Source of the DNA: Chitinophagaceae bacterium
GTDB lineage: Bacteria; Bacteroidota; Bacteroidia; Chitinophagales; Chitinophagaceae
DNA: 7,799 bases
Direction: 5' to 3'
NCBI GenBank assembly: GCA_003151295.1
Contig: PLXD01000105.1
Span: 2,540 to 10,338, forward strand
Positions 5,747 to 7,799 of this stretch are shown piece by piece. The position numbers were made by a program, and so were the translations under genes. How positions within the stretch are numbered: position 1 is the first letter of the stretch; every line of letters begins with the position of its first letter. The notes beneath the pieces are model-generated. The model did not search any database, was not told the DNA's origin, and saw only the letters and a program-made list of their open reading frames with translations.

Positions 5747-7654
5747 ATGAATTACTACCGGATCCCCAAGGCGGAAAGACTGGCTATTATCGAAAGGGCC
5801 TGCAAACAGGTATCCCGGGGGGTCTTTTTCTCGACCATCATCATTATTACCTCCTTCCTGCCTGTTTTCCTATTAACAGGGCAGGAAGGCAAGCTGTTTC
5901 ATCCCCTCGCCTATACAAAGACTTTTATCCTGCTGGTGGATGCTTTCCTGGTCGTCACCCTGGCGCCTGTACTGATCTCTTTTTTTATGCGCGGCCGCTT
6001 CCGCAGCGACAAGGCCAACCCGGTCAACCGGTTGCTGGAAAGGATCTATGAGCCCATCATACGACTATGTATCCGGTGGCGAAAAACAACCATCGGTATC
6101 AATATCATTGCTCTATTGATCAGTATTCCCCTCATCCTGAGCCTGGGAAGGGAGTTTATGCCGCCATTGGATGAAGGGTCGATCCTCTTTATGCCAGTGA
6201 CTTTACCGGATGTTTCCAATTCCGAGGCGAAAAGAATCCTGCAGGTGCAGGACAAGATCATTAAATCTGTCCCGGAAGTAATGAATGTCCTGGGCAAGGC
6301 CGGCAGGGCGAATTCGGCCACCGATAATTCTCCCATCAGTATGGTGGAAACGATTGTCCTGCTGAAACCCAAATCGCAGTGGCGTGCCGGTATCAGCAAA
6401 GAGGATATTATCAATGAACTGAACAGCAAATTGCAGATACCCGGTGTCGCCAACGGCTGGACCCAGCCCATTATCAACCGGATCAATATGCTTTCTACAG
6501 GTATCCGTACCGATGTCGGGGTCAAGGTGTACGGGCAGAACCTGGACACCATCTATGCATTCGCCCAGAAAGTAAAAACCGAATTGCAGGGTATAGACGG
6601 TGTAAAGGATTTGTATGTGGAACCCATCACCGGGGGAAAATATATTGATATAGCTATTAAGCGGGATGAAATTGCCCGGTATGGGCTGAGCATTGATGAT
6701 GTGAATGCCGTTGTGGAAAGTGCCCTCGGCGGCTTGAAACTGACGACCACTATCGAAGGCCGCCGCCGCTTCTCCGTCAATGCCCGCTATGCACAGGATT
6801 TCCGGGACAATCTCGAGGCGCTGAAACGCTTGTCCGTGCAGACCATACAATTCGGGCCCATCCCTTTAAATGCAGTCGCGGATATACAGATCACCGAAGG
6901 ACCTGCCATGATCAATTCCGAAAATGCCTTATTGCGGGGTACCGTCCTGTTCAATGTACGCGACCGGGACCTGGCCGGCACCGTGCAGGAATCGCAGGAC
7001 CGGCTGAATAAAATGCTGACCCGCCTGCCCAAAGGTTATTTCCTGGAATGGAGCGGCCAGTACGAGAACCTGATCAGTGGCGAAAGGACCTTAAAGCTAG
7101 TTTTACCCATCGTACTGGTAATCATTTTTATTTCCATGTATTTCGCCTTCCATTCGGCCCGGGAAGCCTTGCTGAGTTTAATTTCGATTCCCTTTGCCCT
7201 GATTGGGGGGGCTTATATGGTGTATTTCTGGGGAGTGAACTTATCGGTAGCCGTAGCCGTCGGCTTTATTGCCCTCTTCGGCCTGGCGGTGGAAACAGGG
7301 ATCGTCATGGTAATCTACCTGAATGATGCCATGCAGCAGTTGGTGGCAGCAAAAGGAAATTCCAGGGAAACCATCTCTACCACCGATCTGCGTGAATATG
7401 TGGTCGCTGGAGCCACTAAGCGGCTGCGGCCCAAATTGATGACCGTATGCGTCTCCTTATTCGGCCTGATCCCCATTTTATGGAGCTCGGGGGTAGGCAG
7501 CGACGTTATGAAACCCATTGTACTGCCCATGATCGGCGGGGTATTCACCTCCTCTATTCACATCCTACTGGTCACGCCCATCATTTTCCTGATGAGCAAG
7601 GAATATGAGCTAAGGAAACATGGAAAGATAGAAACACTGGAAGTAAAACATTAA
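5747..7654 (+). CDS. cusA: CusA-type heavy-metal RND efflux pump, C-terminal half (split gene)
   Basis: These 635 residues continue the CusA alignment without loss. TM5 is at about 27-45 and TM6 at 57-80, with SFLPVFLLTGQEGKLF and PLAYTKTF. TM7 is at about 115-133, the second porter domain at 134-450, and TM8-TM12 at about 451-469, 475-495, 500-525, 564-580 and 589-616. M149 (FMP), M199 (SMVET) and M248 (NMLSTG) match the E. coli Cu(I)/Ag(I) triad Met573/623/672 with identical spacing of 50 and 49 residues. E516 and K563 match the proton-relay Glu939 and Lys984; the partner Asp is in the upstream half. This points to monovalent copper or silver as substrate. The ATG is 6 bases after the stop of the first half, so translation may be coupled. 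If it is not translated, the whole locus is a pseudogene, but there is no other damage. Confidence 0.85.
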   Translation: MNYYRIPKAERLAIIERACKQVSRGVFFSTIIIITSFLPVFLLTGQEGKLFHPLAYTKTFILLVDAFLVVTLAPVLISFFMRGRFRSDKANPVNRLLERIYEPIIRLCIRWRKTTIGINIIALLISIPLILSLGREFMPPLDEGSILFMPVTLPDVSNSEAKRILQVQDKIIKSVPEVMNVLGKAGRANSATDNSPISMVETIVLLKPKSQWRAGISKEDIINELNSKLQIPGVANGWTQPIINRINMLSTGIRTDVGVKVYGQNLDTIYAFAQKVKTELQGIDGVKDLYVEPITGGKYIDIAIKRDEIARYGLSIDDVNAVVESALGGLKLTTTIEGRRRFSVNARYAQDFRDNLEALKRLSVQTIQFGPIPLNAVADIQITEGPAMINSENALLRGTVLFNVRDRDLAGTVQESQDRLNKMLTRLPKGYFLEWSGQYENLISGERTLKLVLPIVLVIIFISMYFAFHSAREALLSLISIPFALIGGAYMVYFWGVNLSVAVAVGFIALFGLAVETGIVMVIYLNDAMQQLVAAKGNSRETISTTDLREYVVAGATKRLRPKLMTVCVSLFGLIPILWSSGVGSDVMKPIVLPMIGGVFTSSIHILLVTPIIFLMSKEYELRKHGKIETLEVKH

Positions 7655-7657
7655 TGT

Positions 7658-7799
7658 ATGCAACGATTAATCATGCTGATGATCTCTCTTCTCATAGGAC
7701 AGGCCGAAGCCCGTTCCCAATCCTCTATGAAACTGGAAGAGATCCTGTCCGCCATCCAAGCCAACCATCCATCCGTAAAAATGTATGATGCGGATATCC
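7658..7799 (+). CDS. TolC/CusC-family outer-membrane efflux protein, N-terminus only (cut by window edge)
   Basis: Forty-seven codons are visible before the window ends. They encode a signal peptide (MQRLIMLMISLLIGQAEA, cleavage probably near residues 17-20) followed by SMKLEEILSAIQANHPSVKMYDADI. The pattern of Leu-x-x-Ile-Leu then Ala-Asn-His-Pro is typical of the first mature helix of TolC-family outer-membrane channels (CusC type). The ATG is 3 bases after the cusA stop codon. An alternative ATG at 7654, overlapping that stop in another frame, reads into a stop after about 44 codons and is rejected. In context this is the outer-membrane duct of the tripartite copper efflux system. The family call rests on a short stretch and on gene order. 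Confidence 0.7.
   Translation, partial: MQRLIMLMISLLIGQAEARSQSSMKLEEILSAIQANHPSVKMYDADI

Noticed and set aside
5730..5750. Frameshift as the cause of the split cusA
   Set aside because: Both ORFs are in the same frame (starts 4460 and 5747 differ by a multiple of three); only a stop codon separates them.

Overview
The window looks like chromosomal DNA of a Bacteroidota bacterium, most likely near the Chitinophagaceae or Sphingobacteriales; this is inference. The clues are a TAnnTTTG promoter, A-rich translation leaders without clear Shine-Dalgarno sequences, a small protein of the Bacteroidota HYC_CC_PP type, and a PE-LIG-POL LigD. Base composition looks moderate and even, and I see no insertion sequence, tRNA, rRNA or CRISPR array.

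Left part (1-3290): the 3' end of an AI-2E/PerM-family membrane protein, cut by the left edge, meets the 3' end of a convergent ligD gene with a 13-bp overlap. LigD carries phosphoesterase, ATP-dependent ligase and primase/polymerase domains, all with intact catalytic residues. It is the end-joining ligase; its usual partner Ku is not in this window.

Middle (3291-4185): a divergent intergenic region holds three 13-bp direct repeats upstream of ligD and a good Bacteroidota promoter placed just before a small secreted Cys-rich HYC_CC_PP-type protein. A second, 183-base gap holds a GC-rich hairpin.

Right part (4186-7799): a tightly spaced copper/silver efflux cluster. It runs from a small exported protein with a heavy-metal-binding domain, through a CusA-type RND pump, to the start of a TolC/CusC-like outer-membrane protein cut by the right edge. 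The membrane fusion protein (CusB) is probably downstream. Together these genes would bind and expel Cu(I)/Ag(I) from the periplasm.

The most notable point is that cusA is split into two ORFs by one in-frame TAA, followed 6 bases later by an in-frame ATG. The break lies in the cytoplasmic TM4-TM5 loop. Both halves are otherwise intact, and all the known functional residues are kept, shared between the halves. This could be a natural two-polypeptide RND pump, a recent nonsense mutation or a sequencing error.
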